A DNA stretch of 64,000 nt, taken from positions 558,001 through 622,000 of the forward strand of contig NZ_AP025463.1 of NCBI RefSeq assembly GCF_024347335.1. The letters are read 5' to 3'. The notes under the pieces were generated by a model, which saw nothing but the letters and a program-made list of their open reading frames with translations, was not told the DNA's origin and did no database searches. This DNA comes from Vibrio celticus. GTDB taxonomy: Bacteria > Pseudomonadota > Gammaproteobacteria > Enterobacterales > Vibrionaceae. This document shows positions 34,309-43,396 of the stretch, piece after piece; the stretch's first letter is position 1; every line of letters begins with the position of its first letter. The position numbers were made by a program, and so were the translations under genes.

Positions 34309-35331
34309 TTATTTGTTTGCGTGATAGATCGCGAATTTAGTGGTCTTATTTAGAGTCGCGCATTTTCCAAATGCTTGTTCAATAATTGGAATGTATTTTA
34401 AGAAACTGTTCGCAACAATAATCATCTCACCAGAACGCTTCAAATGCTTAGGAGCCTGAGCAAGCAAGGTCTCAGTAGCGCTGTAGCTAGTGTCTAAACC
34501 TGAATGGAATGGTGGATTACTGATGATGAACTGGTAGTCTTGTGCAGTATCAGAATAGACATCGGATGCGAAAACTTTACCCGTTAAACCATTCGCTTCT
34601 AGCGTTGCTTGGCTTGATGCCACGGCAAACGCACTGATGTCGCACATTTCTAGCTCGATATCTGGGTTACGAGATGCCATTACCGCGCCTAATACGCCTG
34701 CACCACAGCCAAAATCCAGTACCTTGCCTTTTAGTTTTGGCAGGGTGTCCAATAGAAGTTGGCTACCAACATCGAATTGACCGTGACTGAAGACGCCAGG
34801 AAGGCTTTTTACCGTCAGAGGTTGTTCATCAATGTTAACCGTGTAGGTCTTAAACCAGTCGTGCAGGTTGAACGCTTGTGGTTGCTCGAAGCATTGACCC
34901 CAGTAGAAAGAGCAACGACGCGCTGAATCGTATTTAACAACTTTGCCGTAAGGAGCAAACATCTTCTCGATGCTTTTCACGCCTGAACGGTTTTCACCAA
35001 CCACGACGATCTCGGTATCTTTGCCTAGCTTGGCAAATAGCATCGCCAACAAAAATTCCGCTTCCGCTTTGGCTTTTGGCCAGTACAGCATCACTAAGTC
35101 GGCTTTGGTCTCTTCGGTAAACTCAGCACCGTAAAAACGTTGGATGCTGCTATAACCTTCAAGCTGACGGTAGTAGCTGTAATTAGAGGTGAACACAGAG
35201 ACAGATTCACAATGCTTCGCTAATTCAACAGGGAATAAGTCTTCAGCCTCACCGGCAACTAAAACATGTTTGCCTTCAAAGTAGGCAAGTTGGCGCTCAG
35301 CAATCTGGCTTGGGGCAATATAAGCTGACAT
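34309..35331 (-). CDS. rsmC: 16S rRNA (guanine-1207-N2)-methyltransferase
   Basis: 340 residues from the ATG at 35331, giving MSAYIAPSQIAERQ, which matches the RsmC N-terminus; an ATG 60 bp further upstream would add 20 unrelated residues. The N-terminal half is a degenerate methyltransferase-like domain. The C-terminal half has the SAM motif VLDFGCGAGVLGAVMA and the catalytic ISNPPFHSG box. It methylates G1207 of assembled 30S subunits. The gene stands between chiS and a PerM-type gene, all on the minus strand. Confidence 0.93.
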   Translation of the reverse strand: MSAYIAPSQIAERQLAYFEGKHVLVAGEAEDLFPVELAKHCESVSVFTSNYSYYRQLEGYSSIQRFYGAEFTEETKADLVMLYWPKAKAEAEFLLAMLFAKLGKDTEIVVVGENRSGVKSIEKMFAPYGKVVKYDSARRCSFYWGQCFEQPQAFNLHDWFKTYTVNIDEQPLTVKSLPGVFSHGQFDVGSQLLLDTLPKLKGKVLDFGCGAGVLGAVMASRNPDIELEMCDISAFAVASSQATLEANGLTGKVFASDVYSDTAQDYQFIISNPPFHSGLDTSYSATETLLAQAPKHLKRSGEMIIVANSFLKYIPIIEQAFGKCATLNKTTKFAIYHANK

Positions 35332-35441
35332 AGGACACTCTATTGAATCGTTAGCAAAAAATGAGGACGGATTTTCGCATAATCCGCCCAAAGCTTGAAG
35401 TGTTTAATACTCGTTGGGCAAGTAAGTGATTGAAGAGCGGT

Positions 35442-36527
35442 TTAACTCTTGTCTTGCTGGTTTAAAAAGTCCTTAAACTCTTCATCGTAGATGTTAAATA
35501 GAACAATGGTAATCGCAAAAATCAGTGGGCCGTAGATAAGACCAATCAAGCCAAACAGTTGAATACCGCCCAATAGTGAGAAGAAGATCATTAGGGTATT
35601 CATGCCTGCGCTGCCTTGCATTAGCAGCGGACGCAGAAGGTTGTCAATTGAACCAACGATCGCCACACAGTAAACCGTTAGGAAAATTGCCCACGTGGTA
35701 TCACCCGTTAGGAACAAGTAAGTTGCAGCTGGGATCCAGATTAATGCGGTTCCCACAACTGGGATGAAAGAGGCAAAGCCCATCATAGTGCCCCAGAATA
35801 GACCTGGGAAACCAGCAATCCACATACCTAAACCGCCAGCAAAACCTTGCGCGATGGCGGTTAAGAATGAGCCCATTACTGCTGATTTAGATACTTGCTC
35901 TATCTCTGTTAGAAGTTTGTCTTCTTGGCTACGAGACAGCGGCAGAATATGACGAACCACACTGATGATTTTGTCGTGATCTCTTAATAAGAAGAACAAA
36001 ACGAACAGCATCAAGAAGAAATCCATCAAGAAATTGGTCGCATCACCTAAGATTTTCGCACTGATACCAACTAGCTTAGAACCAAAGCTTGTCGCAAACT
36101 CACCGACTTTTTGTGCGATGGCTTGGGGCTCAATGTTGTCGAAAGGCAGGTAGTTATTCACAAATGACAGCGCTTTGACCACTAACGGATGAGCAAACAG
36201 AGTCTGAATGCCACCGTGGGTCACCCATTGGTAAGTATTCTGAGAGAACAGAGAACCTTGCTGAACAATTGCTGCGAATACTGCCAATAAAGGGATAACA
36301 ATAATGAAAGTCAGAATCACACAAGACAGCAGAGAGACGATGTTTTCTTTATTTGGTAGCTTTTTTTCAAGCCACTCATGGATTGGGAACATCAATAGTG
36401 AAATGATAAAGGCCATAACGATAGAGTTAACGTATGGCTCGATAAGCAGGTAACAAGCATAAGCCGCCGCGAGTAGGGCGATGATGATCACCCAGTGGCT
36501 GGTATTGATTTTGAGTTTTTCTGACAC
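35442..36527 (-). CDS. PerM/AI-2E transporter family membrane protein
   Basis: 361 residues with about seven to eight membrane helices in the AI-2E/PerM pattern: two helices near the N-terminus, a large periplasmic loop of about 100 residues, and a helical C-terminal bundle including LIGLIYGPLIFA. The family includes transporters and proteins of unknown function; autoinducer-2 export is not established for most members. It is divergent from a small membrane-protein gene 76 bp away. Confidence 0.82.
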   Translation of the reverse strand: MSEKLKINTSHWVIIIALLAAAYACYLLIEPYVNSIVMAFIISLLMFPIHEWLEKKLPNKENIVSLLSCVILTFIIVIPLLAVFAAIVQQGSLFSQNTYQWVTHGGIQTLFAHPLVVKALSFVNNYLPFDNIEPQAIAQKVGEFATSFGSKLVGISAKILGDATNFLMDFFLMLFVLFFLLRDHDKIISVVRHILPLSRSQEDKLLTEIEQVSKSAVMGSFLTAIAQGFAGGLGMWIAGFPGLFWGTMMGFASFIPVVGTALIWIPAATYLFLTGDTTWAIFLTVYCVAIVGSIDNLLRPLLMQGSAGMNTLMIFFSLLGGIQLFGLIGLIYGPLIFAITIVLFNIYDEEFKDFLNQQDKS

Positions 36528-36603
36528 GGTAATGGTCTCTATATTTGCGTTCTGAGTTTATAATGGCTGCAAAACAGAGAGTTAGCAATGAGGAGTTTTG
36601 ATA

Positions 36604-36729
36604 ATGGGATGCTGTAATAAAGATAAGAAATGCCAAGACGAAGAGCAGCAAACAAAAAAAGAGATCCCTTGGTTCAGAATGTTCCTTGGCACTTTGATGT
36701 TGTTGGTTTTTCTTTTCTGGGAACGTTAG
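36604..36729 (+). CDS. Small single-pass membrane protein, 41 residues
   Basis: ATG at 36604 is preceded by GAGGAG about 9 nt upstream, a strong ribosome-binding site. The N-terminal 20 residues are hydrophilic with three cysteines (C3, C4, C10) and many Lys/Glu/Gln. Residues 23-39 (WFRMFLGTLMLLVFLFW) form one membrane helix, and it ends ER. I recall a similarly placed small ORF in V. cholerae, but its function is unknown to me. The cysteines could bind metal or form disulfides. Confidence 0.68.
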   Translation: MGCCNKDKKCQDEEQQTKKEIPWFRMFLGTLMLLVFLFWER

Positions 36730-36805
36730 TCGCTTTTGGTTCGGTTATAGCCTTAATCGACGGCTAAATAAGCTGTCATATTTGTGGCAGGTTAACGCGA
36801 TATAT

Positions 36806-36833
36806 AAAAAAGGGCTGCATTTAATGCAGCCCT
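36806..36833 (-). terminator. Terminator of hemL
   Basis: AGGGCTGCATT and AATGCAGCCCT form a perfect stem, followed on the minus strand by a six-T tract. It also stands 77 bp after the small plus-strand gene but lacks a T-tract in that direction. Confidence 0.87.
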
Positions 36834-36870
36834 AAATTCAATCGGTTAGCGACTTATAAAGTGCTTTCGA

Positions 36871-38166
36871 TTATTTGCTTTCAGCAGCAATGATCGCAAG
36901 AGAGCGGTCAGCAGCTTCTAGTGTTGCATCAAGTTCTTTTGAACCATGAGCAAGAGAAGTAAAGCTTGCTTCGAATGCTGAAGGTGCAAGGTAAACACCG
37001 TGATCTAACATTAGGTGGAAGAAGCGCTTGAAGCGTTCTACATCACACTTAGTTACATCTTCGTAGCACGTCACAGTTTCTTGATCAGTGAAGAAGAAAC
37101 CAAACATACCACCAACTTGATGAACTAGCATCGGGATGCCGTGCTTGTCAGCAAGTTGCTTGAAGCCTTTTGCCAACTGCTTAGTTTTTGAAGCTAGACG
37201 CTTTTCGTTGCCTTCTTCTCGTAGAAGGTTCAAACATGCGTAGCCAGCAGCCATTGCAACAGGGTTACCTGAAAGCGTACCCGCTTGGTAAACAGGGCCA
37301 GTTGGTGCGATGTATTGCATCACGTCTTTACGACCACCGAAAGCGCCCACAGGCATGCCACCGCCGATCACTTTACCAAGACACGTTAGGTCTGGCTTGA
37401 TGTTGTAGTAAGCCTGAGCACAACCTTCAGCAACGCGGAAACCTGTCATTACTTCATCAAAGATTAGCAATGCGCCTTCTTGATCACAGATCTCACGTAG
37501 ACCTTCGTGGAAGCCTTCTACAGGAGGGATACAGTTCATGTTGCCCGCTACTGGCTCAACGATGATACAAGCGATCTCGCCTTTGTTTGCCGCGAAGATT
37601 TCACGTACAGAATCTAGGTTGTTGAATGTTGCCGTTAGTGTCAGCTTAGCAAAGTCAGCAGGAACACCTGGAGAGCTTGGTTGACCTAAAGTCAGTGCGC
37701 CAGAGCCAGCTTTTACCAGTAGGCTGTCTGCGTGGCCGTGGTAACAGCCTTCAAACTTAAGAATTTTGTCACGACCAGTGAAGCCACGAGCTAGACGAAT
37801 CGCGCTCATTGTTGCTTCTGTACCTGAGCTCACCATACGTAGCTGTTCCATTGATGGAACCATCTCAGATACAAGTTCAGCCATTTTGATTTCAGTTTCG
37901 GTTGGAGCACCGAAGCTAAGGCCGCGTTGAGCTGCTGCAATCACAGCATCACGGATAACAGCATGGTTATGACCAAGGATCATTGGACCCCAAGAGCCAA
38001 CGTAATCGATATACGCTTTACCATCAGCATCAAAAATAAGTGGGCCATCAGCGCGTTCAACGAAGATTGGAGAACCACCTACGCCATTGAATGCACGAAC
38101 TGGAGAGTTTACGCCACCAGGAATAGTTTGCTGTGCTTTTTCGTACAGCTCTGCTGATTTGGTCAT
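36871..38166 (-). CDS. hemL: Glutamate-1-semialdehyde 2,1-aminomutase
   Basis: 431-residue PLP enzyme that makes 5-aminolevulinate for haem in the C5 pathway. Landmarks are NSPVRAFNGVGG near the N-terminus, FEGCYHGHADSLL, LIFDEVMTGFRV with the PLP-contacting Asp, and the Schiff-base lysine in TCLGKVIGGGMPVGAFGG. The ATG at 38166 follows AGAGGA and gives the family start MTKSAELYEKAQ; an upstream frame extension of ten residues has no site. It is divergent from erpA, and both relate to cofactor biogenesis. Confidence 0.95.
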   Translation of the reverse strand: MTKSAELYEKAQQTIPGGVNSPVRAFNGVGGSPIFVERADGPLIFDADGKAYIDYVGSWGPMILGHNHAVIRDAVIAAAQRGLSFGAPTETEIKMAELVSEMVPSMEQLRMVSSGTEATMSAIRLARGFTGRDKILKFEGCYHGHADSLLVKAGSGALTLGQPSSPGVPADFAKLTLTATFNNLDSVREIFAANKGEIACIIVEPVAGNMNCIPPVEGFHEGLREICDQEGALLIFDEVMTGFRVAEGCAQAYYNIKPDLTCLGKVIGGGMPVGAFGGRKDVMQYIAPTGPVYQAGTLSGNPVAMAAGYACLNLLREEGNEKRLASKTKQLAKGFKQLADKHGIPMLVHQVGGMFGFFFTDQETVTCYEDVTKCDVERFKRFFHLMLDHGVYLAPSAFEASFTSLAHGSKELDATLEAADRSLAIIAAESK

Positions 38167-38246
38167 TGATATATCCTCTTTTGACTGTCGGACCAATTGG
38201 CACGCATTGTACCTATCCCTAATCCAAGTAGGAATGCTTTCGCCCA

Positions 38247-38384
38247 GATAATCACCCGAATCTGGTTGTTTTGTGTGGTTACACGTTTTAATTGCCAGAT
38301 ATTGACGAGTTTACAGCAGTAAAAGGAAGGATCCGGTGGTGAATACTTGAACGTTTCAGTCAGGTATTAGATAATCACCCGAAT
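38247..38384. repeat. Two identical 15-bp direct repeats between hemL and erpA
   Basis: GATAATCACCCGAAT occurs at 38247-38261 and again at 38370-38384, 123 bp apart. They sit near the ends of the divergent intergenic region, one close to hemL and one close to erpA. They do not convincingly match the IscR type 1 or type 2 consensus. They could be operators for a shared regulator. Confidence 0.7.
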
Positions 38385-38462
38385 ATAAGAAAATACTCAA
38401 CAACACTGGTCTCGAATTAGATTTGTATCATGTTGTTTTTGACACAGGTAAGAGAGGTTGTC

Positions 38463-38804
38463 GTGAGCGAAGTAAATATCCCATTGTCTTTTTCTGATGC
38501 AGCAGCTACCCGCGTACAAACGCTAATCGCTGAAGAAGAAAACCCAGAACTAAAACTGCGTGTATACATTACAGGTGGTGGTTGTAGTGGTTTCCAATAC
38601 GGCTTCACATTTGATGAAAAAGTAAATGATGGCGACACTACGATTGTAAACAGCGGTGTAACGCTAGTTGTTGATCCAATGAGCCTACAGTACTTAATGG
38701 GCGGCATGGTTGATTACACAGAAGGCCTAGAAGGCGCACGTTTCTTTGTGAACAACCCGAACGCGACAACAACATGTGGTTGTGGTGCATCATTTAGCGT
38801 ATAG
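38463..38804 (+). CDS. erpA: Iron-sulfur cluster insertion protein ErpA
   Basis: 113-residue A-type Fe-S carrier that passes clusters to apo-enzymes. The three conserved cysteines are C41 in GGGCSGF and C105/C107 in the C-terminal TTCGCGASF. The GTG at 38463 is chosen because a GAGAGG site precedes it and the product begins VSEVNIPLSF, as ErpA does; an ATG 33 bp upstream would add an unrelated stretch. Length is standard. Confidence 0.95.
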   Translation: MSEVNIPLSFSDAAATRVQTLIAEEENPELKLRVYITGGGCSGFQYGFTFDEKVNDGDTTIVNSGVTLVVDPMSLQYLMGGMVDYTEGLEGARFFVNNPNATTTCGCGASFSV

Positions 38805-38851
38805 CATGAGTTGAAAATAGCTTGAGCTCAAAGCTGCATTAGAAACATTTC

Positions 38852-38879
38852 AAACGCCGAACTTATGTTCGGCGTTTTT
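38852..38879 (+). terminator. Terminator of erpA
   Basis: AAACGCCGAAC-TTAT-GTTCGGCGTTTTT is a perfect 11-bp stem with a T-tract. Confidence 0.9.
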
Positions 38880-39075
38880 GTTTTTACTTAGTAACTTATT
38901 ACTTTTCAAGGCATTCCTCTCATTTTTAGTACACGGCATATTTTTTAAATTGTCGATAGCGTCCAACTTCGTTGAGGATTGGTCTGTTAAGGTTACCTTT
39001 GTGCATAAGGAAGTTGCACATCACGCTATTAAGCCAACTAGCGCGCATGAATTACATCGGACAAAAGGATTTGTT

Positions 39076-40200
39076 ATGCCCACTCTATTTTTTCACTCAC
39101 CACTTTTTCAGAAATTGAAGCAGCCGTGGCTGGTTTCTCTGACTCTAGTCGTGTTGTTGTCGATTTGGCTTGGTTTAGGCGTAGGGCAAGCTGAAGAGTC
39201 ACCTGAAAAAAAGGCGACAGAAATTCCATTGGCTAAGGTTTCCTTTCAAACATTCACTTCATCACCGACCTTTAAAACGATAGATCTCTATGGAAGAACG
39301 GCGCCCGATCGGCATGCTCGTCTAGGTGCAGAAGTCGCGGGCAAGATTGTCAGATTGAATGTTGTTAAGGGGGATATGGTTAAAGCAGGACAAGCCATTG
39401 CCCAGATAGATAAGGGTGATTTAGAGATTCAACTAGAGCGAGCATCTGCGTTATATCGCTTGAAGCAGAAAGAGTTCAAAGCGGCGCAGTCACTGAAGAA
39501 AAGAGGGTTGCAAGGTGAAATCGCCTACACCACAGCTGAGGCTTCATTAACAGAAGCAAAAGCCATGATGCGCAATGCGGAATTGGCTTTAAAGAATACT
39601 GTCATTACTTCGCCTTTTTCGGGTGTGGTTCAAGACTTAATGGTTGAACTTGGTGACTTTGTTGGGGTTGGTGATCCGGTCGCGGGCGTGATTGACCTGG
39701 ATCCTCTGGTCATCGAAGCCGATGTCAGTGAACGTCATATCCAGCATTTGTTAGTCAATCAATCCGCCTTGGTTCGCTTATTGGGAAGAGAAGAGGCTGA
39801 AGGCCGCTTACGTTATGTTTCTCGAATATCTTCTGCTTCTACCAATACTTTTCCAATCGAGATTGAAATCGATAACTCCAAAGGCCTATTACCTGCAGGT
39901 GTCAGTGCCGAAGTAAAACTCAACCTAGAAACAAGAGACGCAATCAAAATAACACCGGCGATGCTGGCATTGGATGAGGCGGGTAACCTCGGGGTCAAAA
40001 CCTTGGTCTCTGCTAGTGACTCACCAACGGTGAAGTTTGTAGGCATTCAGCTAGTAAAGGCCGAACAAGATGGAGTGTGGCTCACTGGGCTAGGTCAACG
40101 CGTCGACATCATCACCGTAGGTCAAGGCTTTGTGCGTGATGGTGATTCTGTGATTGCTGTTGAGCAAGGTGCTGAACTCTCAAATCTAACCGCAGAGTAG
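39076..40200 (+). CDS. RND efflux periplasmic adaptor (membrane fusion protein)
   Basis: 374 residues from the ATG at 39076, which follows AAAAGGAT; a longer frame from 38878 lies on the erpA terminator and is rejected. A membrane anchor or signal segment is at about 16-38. The first half of the lipoyl domain (RLGAEVAGKIVRLNVVKGDMVKAGQAIAQID) precedes a short alpha-hairpin, and the second half is ITSPFSGVVQDLMVELGDFV, followed by the beta-barrel domain. It links the RND pump downstream to an outer-membrane channel, probably TolC, which is not encoded here. Substrate unknown. Confidence 0.88.
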   Translation: MPTLFFHSPLFQKLKQPWLVSLTLVVLLSIWLGLGVGQAEESPEKKATEIPLAKVSFQTFTSSPTFKTIDLYGRTAPDRHARLGAEVAGKIVRLNVVKGDMVKAGQAIAQIDKGDLEIQLERASALYRLKQKEFKAAQSLKKRGLQGEIAYTTAEASLTEAKAMMRNAELALKNTVITSPFSGVVQDLMVELGDFVGVGDPVAGVIDLDPLVIEADVSERHIQHLLVNQSALVRLLGREEAEGRLRYVSRISSASTNTFPIEIEIDNSKGLLPAGVSAEVKLNLETRDAIKITPAMLALDEAGNLGVKTLVSASDSPTVKFVGIQLVKAEQDGVWLTGLGQRVDIITVGQGFVRDGDSVIAVEQGAELSNLTAE

Positions 40201-40210
40201 GAGATTGCCG

Positions 40211-43200
40211 ATGTATTCAATAATTGATGCAGCCTTGTCTCGTGCTCGAACAATGCTTTCCCTTTTGGCGCTTATCTTGGTCGCTGGTGTCGTCACTTAT
40301 ATCACTATCCCCAAAGAATCGAGCCCAGACATTACGATCCCGATTATCTATGTCTCTGTTGGGCACCAAGGTATTTCGCCAACCGATGCAGAACGTTTAT
40401 TGGTTAGGCCGATAGAGCAAGAGCTGAGGTCGATTGAGGGCGTAAAAGAGATGACAGCAACTGCAGCTGAAGGCCACGCCTCTGTTGTGTTGGAGTTTAA
40501 TGTTGGTGTCGATCTCACCAAAGCAATGGCCGATGTGCGTGACGCGGTTGATCTGGCTAAACCAAAACTGCCAGAAGACAGTGATGAGCCAACCGTAAAT
40601 GAGGTGACGCTGGCTTCAGAGCAACCTGTTTTGTCTGTTGTACTATTCGGTACCGTTCCTGAGCGCACCATAGTGCAAATTGCCCGAGAACTTGGAGACA
40701 AATTAGAAAGCTATCGCCAAATCCTTGAAGTCGATATTGCAGGCGATCGCGATGACATCGTCGAGATCATTGTTGATCCGTTATTGATGGAGAGCTACAG
40801 CTTAGATCAAGCAGATATCTACAATCTGATCGCTCTGAACAATCGAGTAGTTGCCGCTGGTTTTGTTGACACTGGCTACGGACGTTTCTCAGTCAAAGTT
40901 CCTTCGGTGTTTAACTCTTTAAAAGACGTACTTGAGTTGCCTATCAAAGTGGATGGTAAACAGGTAGTCACTTTTGGTGATGTCGCCACGGTTCGTCGAG
41001 CGTTTCGAGATCCTGAAAGTTTTGCTCGTTTAGATGGCAAATCTGCGGTGGTGTTGGATATCAAGAAGCGTGCAGGTGAGAATATCATCGAAACCGTTGA
41101 GCTAGTCAAAGCAGTAATGGCAGGCGCTCAGCAGCAAGCGGAATGGCCAAACAATCTCTTGGTCAAATACACCTGGGATGAATCTAAAGATGTGAAGATC
41201 ATGCTTAATGATCTGCAAAACAATATCTTATCCGCCATTATTCTGGTGGTTATCGTTATCATCGCGATTCTTGGTGTGCGTACCGCTTTGTTAGTGGGTA
41301 TTTCAATCCCTGGCTCATTCCTAACCGGGTTATTGGTTCTTTCTGTGTTTGGCTTAACCGTCAACATCGTAGTGCTGTTCTCGTTGATTATGGCGGTGGG
41401 TATGTTGGTTGATGGCGCCATTGTGGTGACCGAGTTTTCAGACAGGCGAATGCAAGAGGGTGAAGGGCGCAAAGCCGCTTACCGAGATGCAGCGAAACGG
41501 ATGGCTTGGCCGATAACCGCATCGACGGCAACAACCTTAGCCGCATTTGCTCCGTTGCTGTTTTGGCCGGATGTGACGGGCGAATTCATGAAGTTCCTGC
41601 CATTAACATTGATCGCTACGTTAACTGCCTCATTGATTATGGCGCTGTTGTTTGTCCCTGTATTAGGCGGTTTGATTGGCAAACCTCAATACGTATCTTC
41701 TCAGAGCCAAGCTCGAATGGTCGCACTGCACAACGGTGATTTCTCACAGGCTACTGGTTTAACCAAGGCTTACTACCACACGCTTTCGATTGCGATTAAA
41801 CACCCATTTAAGATCCTCTTCAGTGCGATATTACTCGCGGTTGCGGTTGGCTTTACTTACTCCAAAGCCGGTCTTGGAGCAGAGTTCTTTCCTGAGGTTG
41901 ATCCGCCATTCTTTAACGTCAAAGTTCGTTCTCATGGTGATCTGTCTATCCAAGAAAAGGATGACATTATGCGCGATATTGAACTGATGATGCTCAATCA
42001 TGATGAGTTCGATACCGTTTACACGCGAACGGGTGGTGACGACCAGATTGGTTTGATCTCAATTACGCCTGTTGACTGGCAATACCGTCGCAGTGTTAAG
42101 GCGATCATTGATGAGTTAAAAGTGCAAACTGATCAATACGCAGGTGTTGAGATTGAATATAAGTTTCCTGATGCTGGGCCTCCGGTTGAGAATGACTTAG
42201 TGATTGAGCTGTCGGCAAGAACGCCAGAGCAACTTAATCAGGCTGCAAAAATTGTGAGAGGTTGGGCGGATGGTAATCAAGCGCTAACTAATATCAGTGA
42301 TACCGCGAGTAAAGATGGCATCGACTGGAAGGTGGATATTCGCCGCGACGATGCTGCGCGCTTTGCTGCTGATGCGACCTTGGTGGGTAATACCGTTCAA
42401 TTCGTGACTAATGGTCTCAAGATTGGTGATTACCTCCCAGATGATTCTTCAGAAGAGGTCGATATATTGGTGCGTTACCCGAATGATAAAAGGGATATTG
42501 GACGCTTCGACCAGCTGAGAGTCAAAACACCTGCAGGCTTGGTGCCGATCACCAACTTTGCTCAGATTGTTCCCGACCATAAGCAAGATACGATTAAACG
42601 TCTCGATGGTAAGCGTGTGGTGAACATCATGGCGGATATGGAAGAAGGCTATAACCTTGCGCTGGAACTACCAAAGATCGAACAAGCATTAAGTGAGCTA
42701 GGGCTGCCGAGTAGCGTGGAATTTCGTATCCGTGGCCAAAACGAAGAACAAGAGAACTCGTCAGCCTTTTTACAAAGCGCGTTCTTGGTGGCACTAGCGG
42801 TGATGGCTTTAATTCTGATTACTCAGTTCAATAGTTTCTATCAGGCGTTCTTGATTCTAAGTGCAGTGTTGTTCTCAACGGTTGGTGTGTTCGTTGGTTT
42901 ACTTATCTTCCAGCGCCCGTTTGGCATCGTGATGTCCGGTATTGGGGTGATTGCGCTGGCTGGTATAGTGGTGAATAACAACATCGTGCTGATCGATACT
43001 TATAACCAATTGATTAAAAGAGGCTTGGATAAGCGAGATGCGATTCTGAGAACCGGTGTTCAGCGTTTAAGGCCTGTAATGCTTACCACGGTCACCACCA
43101 TTTTAGGTTTGATGCCGATGGTGCTAGAAATGAATATCGACTTGATTAATCAAAAGATAGAATTTGGTGCGCCGAGCACGCAATGGTGGTCGCAACTCGC

Positions 43201-43300
43201 TACGGCAATTGCGGGAGGCTTAGCATTCGCGACAGTATTGACCTTGGTACTGACTCCTTGTTTATTAATGTTAGGGCGAGATAAGAAGCCGGAAAAATAG
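40211..43300 (+). CDS. RND family efflux permease
   Basis: 1029-residue inner-membrane pump with the RND layout: TM1, a porter loop, TM2-6, TM7, a second porter loop, TM8-12. The protein begins MYSIIDAALSRARTML. The ATG at 40211 follows GGAG; a TTG six bases earlier is less likely. In TM4 the proton-relay motif is VDGAIV, with D401 followed by Gly where AcrB has two Asp. TM10 has VNNNIVLID and no lysine. It belongs to a subgroup distant from AcrB. Export of drugs, bile-like compounds or metabolites is possible. It is cotranscribed with the adaptor, 10 bp away. Confidence 0.9.
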   Translation: MYSIIDAALSRARTMLSLLALILVAGVVTYITIPKESSPDITIPIIYVSVGHQGISPTDAERLLVRPIEQELRSIEGVKEMTATAAEGHASVVLEFNVGVDLTKAMADVRDAVDLAKPKLPEDSDEPTVNEVTLASEQPVLSVVLFGTVPERTIVQIARELGDKLESYRQILEVDIAGDRDDIVEIIVDPLLMESYSLDQADIYNLIALNNRVVAAGFVDTGYGRFSVKVPSVFNSLKDVLELPIKVDGKQVVTFGDVATVRRAFRDPESFARLDGKSAVVLDIKKRAGENIIETVELVKAVMAGAQQQAEWPNNLLVKYTWDESKDVKIMLNDLQNNILSAIILVVIVIIAILGVRTALLVGISIPGSFLTGLLVLSVFGLTVNIVVLFSLIMAVGMLVDGAIVVTEFSDRRMQEGEGRKAAYRDAAKRMAWPITASTATTLAAFAPLLFWPDVTGEFMKFLPLTLIATLTASLIMALLFVPVLGGLIGKPQYVSSQSQARMVALHNGDFSQATGLTKAYYHTLSIAIKHPFKILFSAILLAVAVGFTYSKAGLGAEFFPEVDPPFFNVKVRSHGDLSIQEKDDIMRDIELMMLNHDEFDTVYTRTGGDDQIGLISITPVDWQYRRSVKAIIDELKVQTDQYAGVEIEYKFPDAGPPVENDLVIELSARTPEQLNQAAKIVRGWADGNQALTNISDTASKDGIDWKVDIRRDDAARFAADATLVGNTVQFVTNGLKIGDYLPDDSSEEVDILVRYPNDKRDIGRFDQLRVKTPAGLVPITNFAQIVPDHKQDTIKRLDGKRVVNIMADMEEGYNLALELPKIEQALSELGLPSSVEFRIRGQNEEQENSSAFLQSAFLVALAVMALILITQFNSFYQAFLILSAVLFSTVGVFVGLLIFQRPFGIVMSGIGVIALAGIVVNNNIVLIDTYNQLIKRGLDKRDAILRTGVQRLRPVMLTTVTTILGLMPMVLEMNIDLINQKIEFGAPSTQWWSQLATAIAGGLAFATVLTLVLTPCLLMLGRDKKPEK

Positions 43301-43326
43301 TAGATATAGTGGTTCGATGAACATAA

Positions 43327-43354
43327 AAAAGAGCGCCTTGGTGGGCGCTCTTTT
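43327..43354. terminator. Bidirectional terminator between RND operon and M23 peptidase
   Basis: AAAAGAGCGCC and GGCGCTCTTTT pair around TTGGTG. A- and T-tracts flank the stem, so it can serve both converging genes. Confidence 0.88.
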
Positions 43355-43396
43355 CGTTGGTTTATATGGCTATTAATCTAATTGGTCGCTAGTAGC

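Noticed and set aside
38878..39075. N-terminal extension of the RND adaptor
   Set aside because: It begins on the erpA terminator T-tract; the ATG at 39076 has AAAAGGAT before it and gives a normal anchor sequence.
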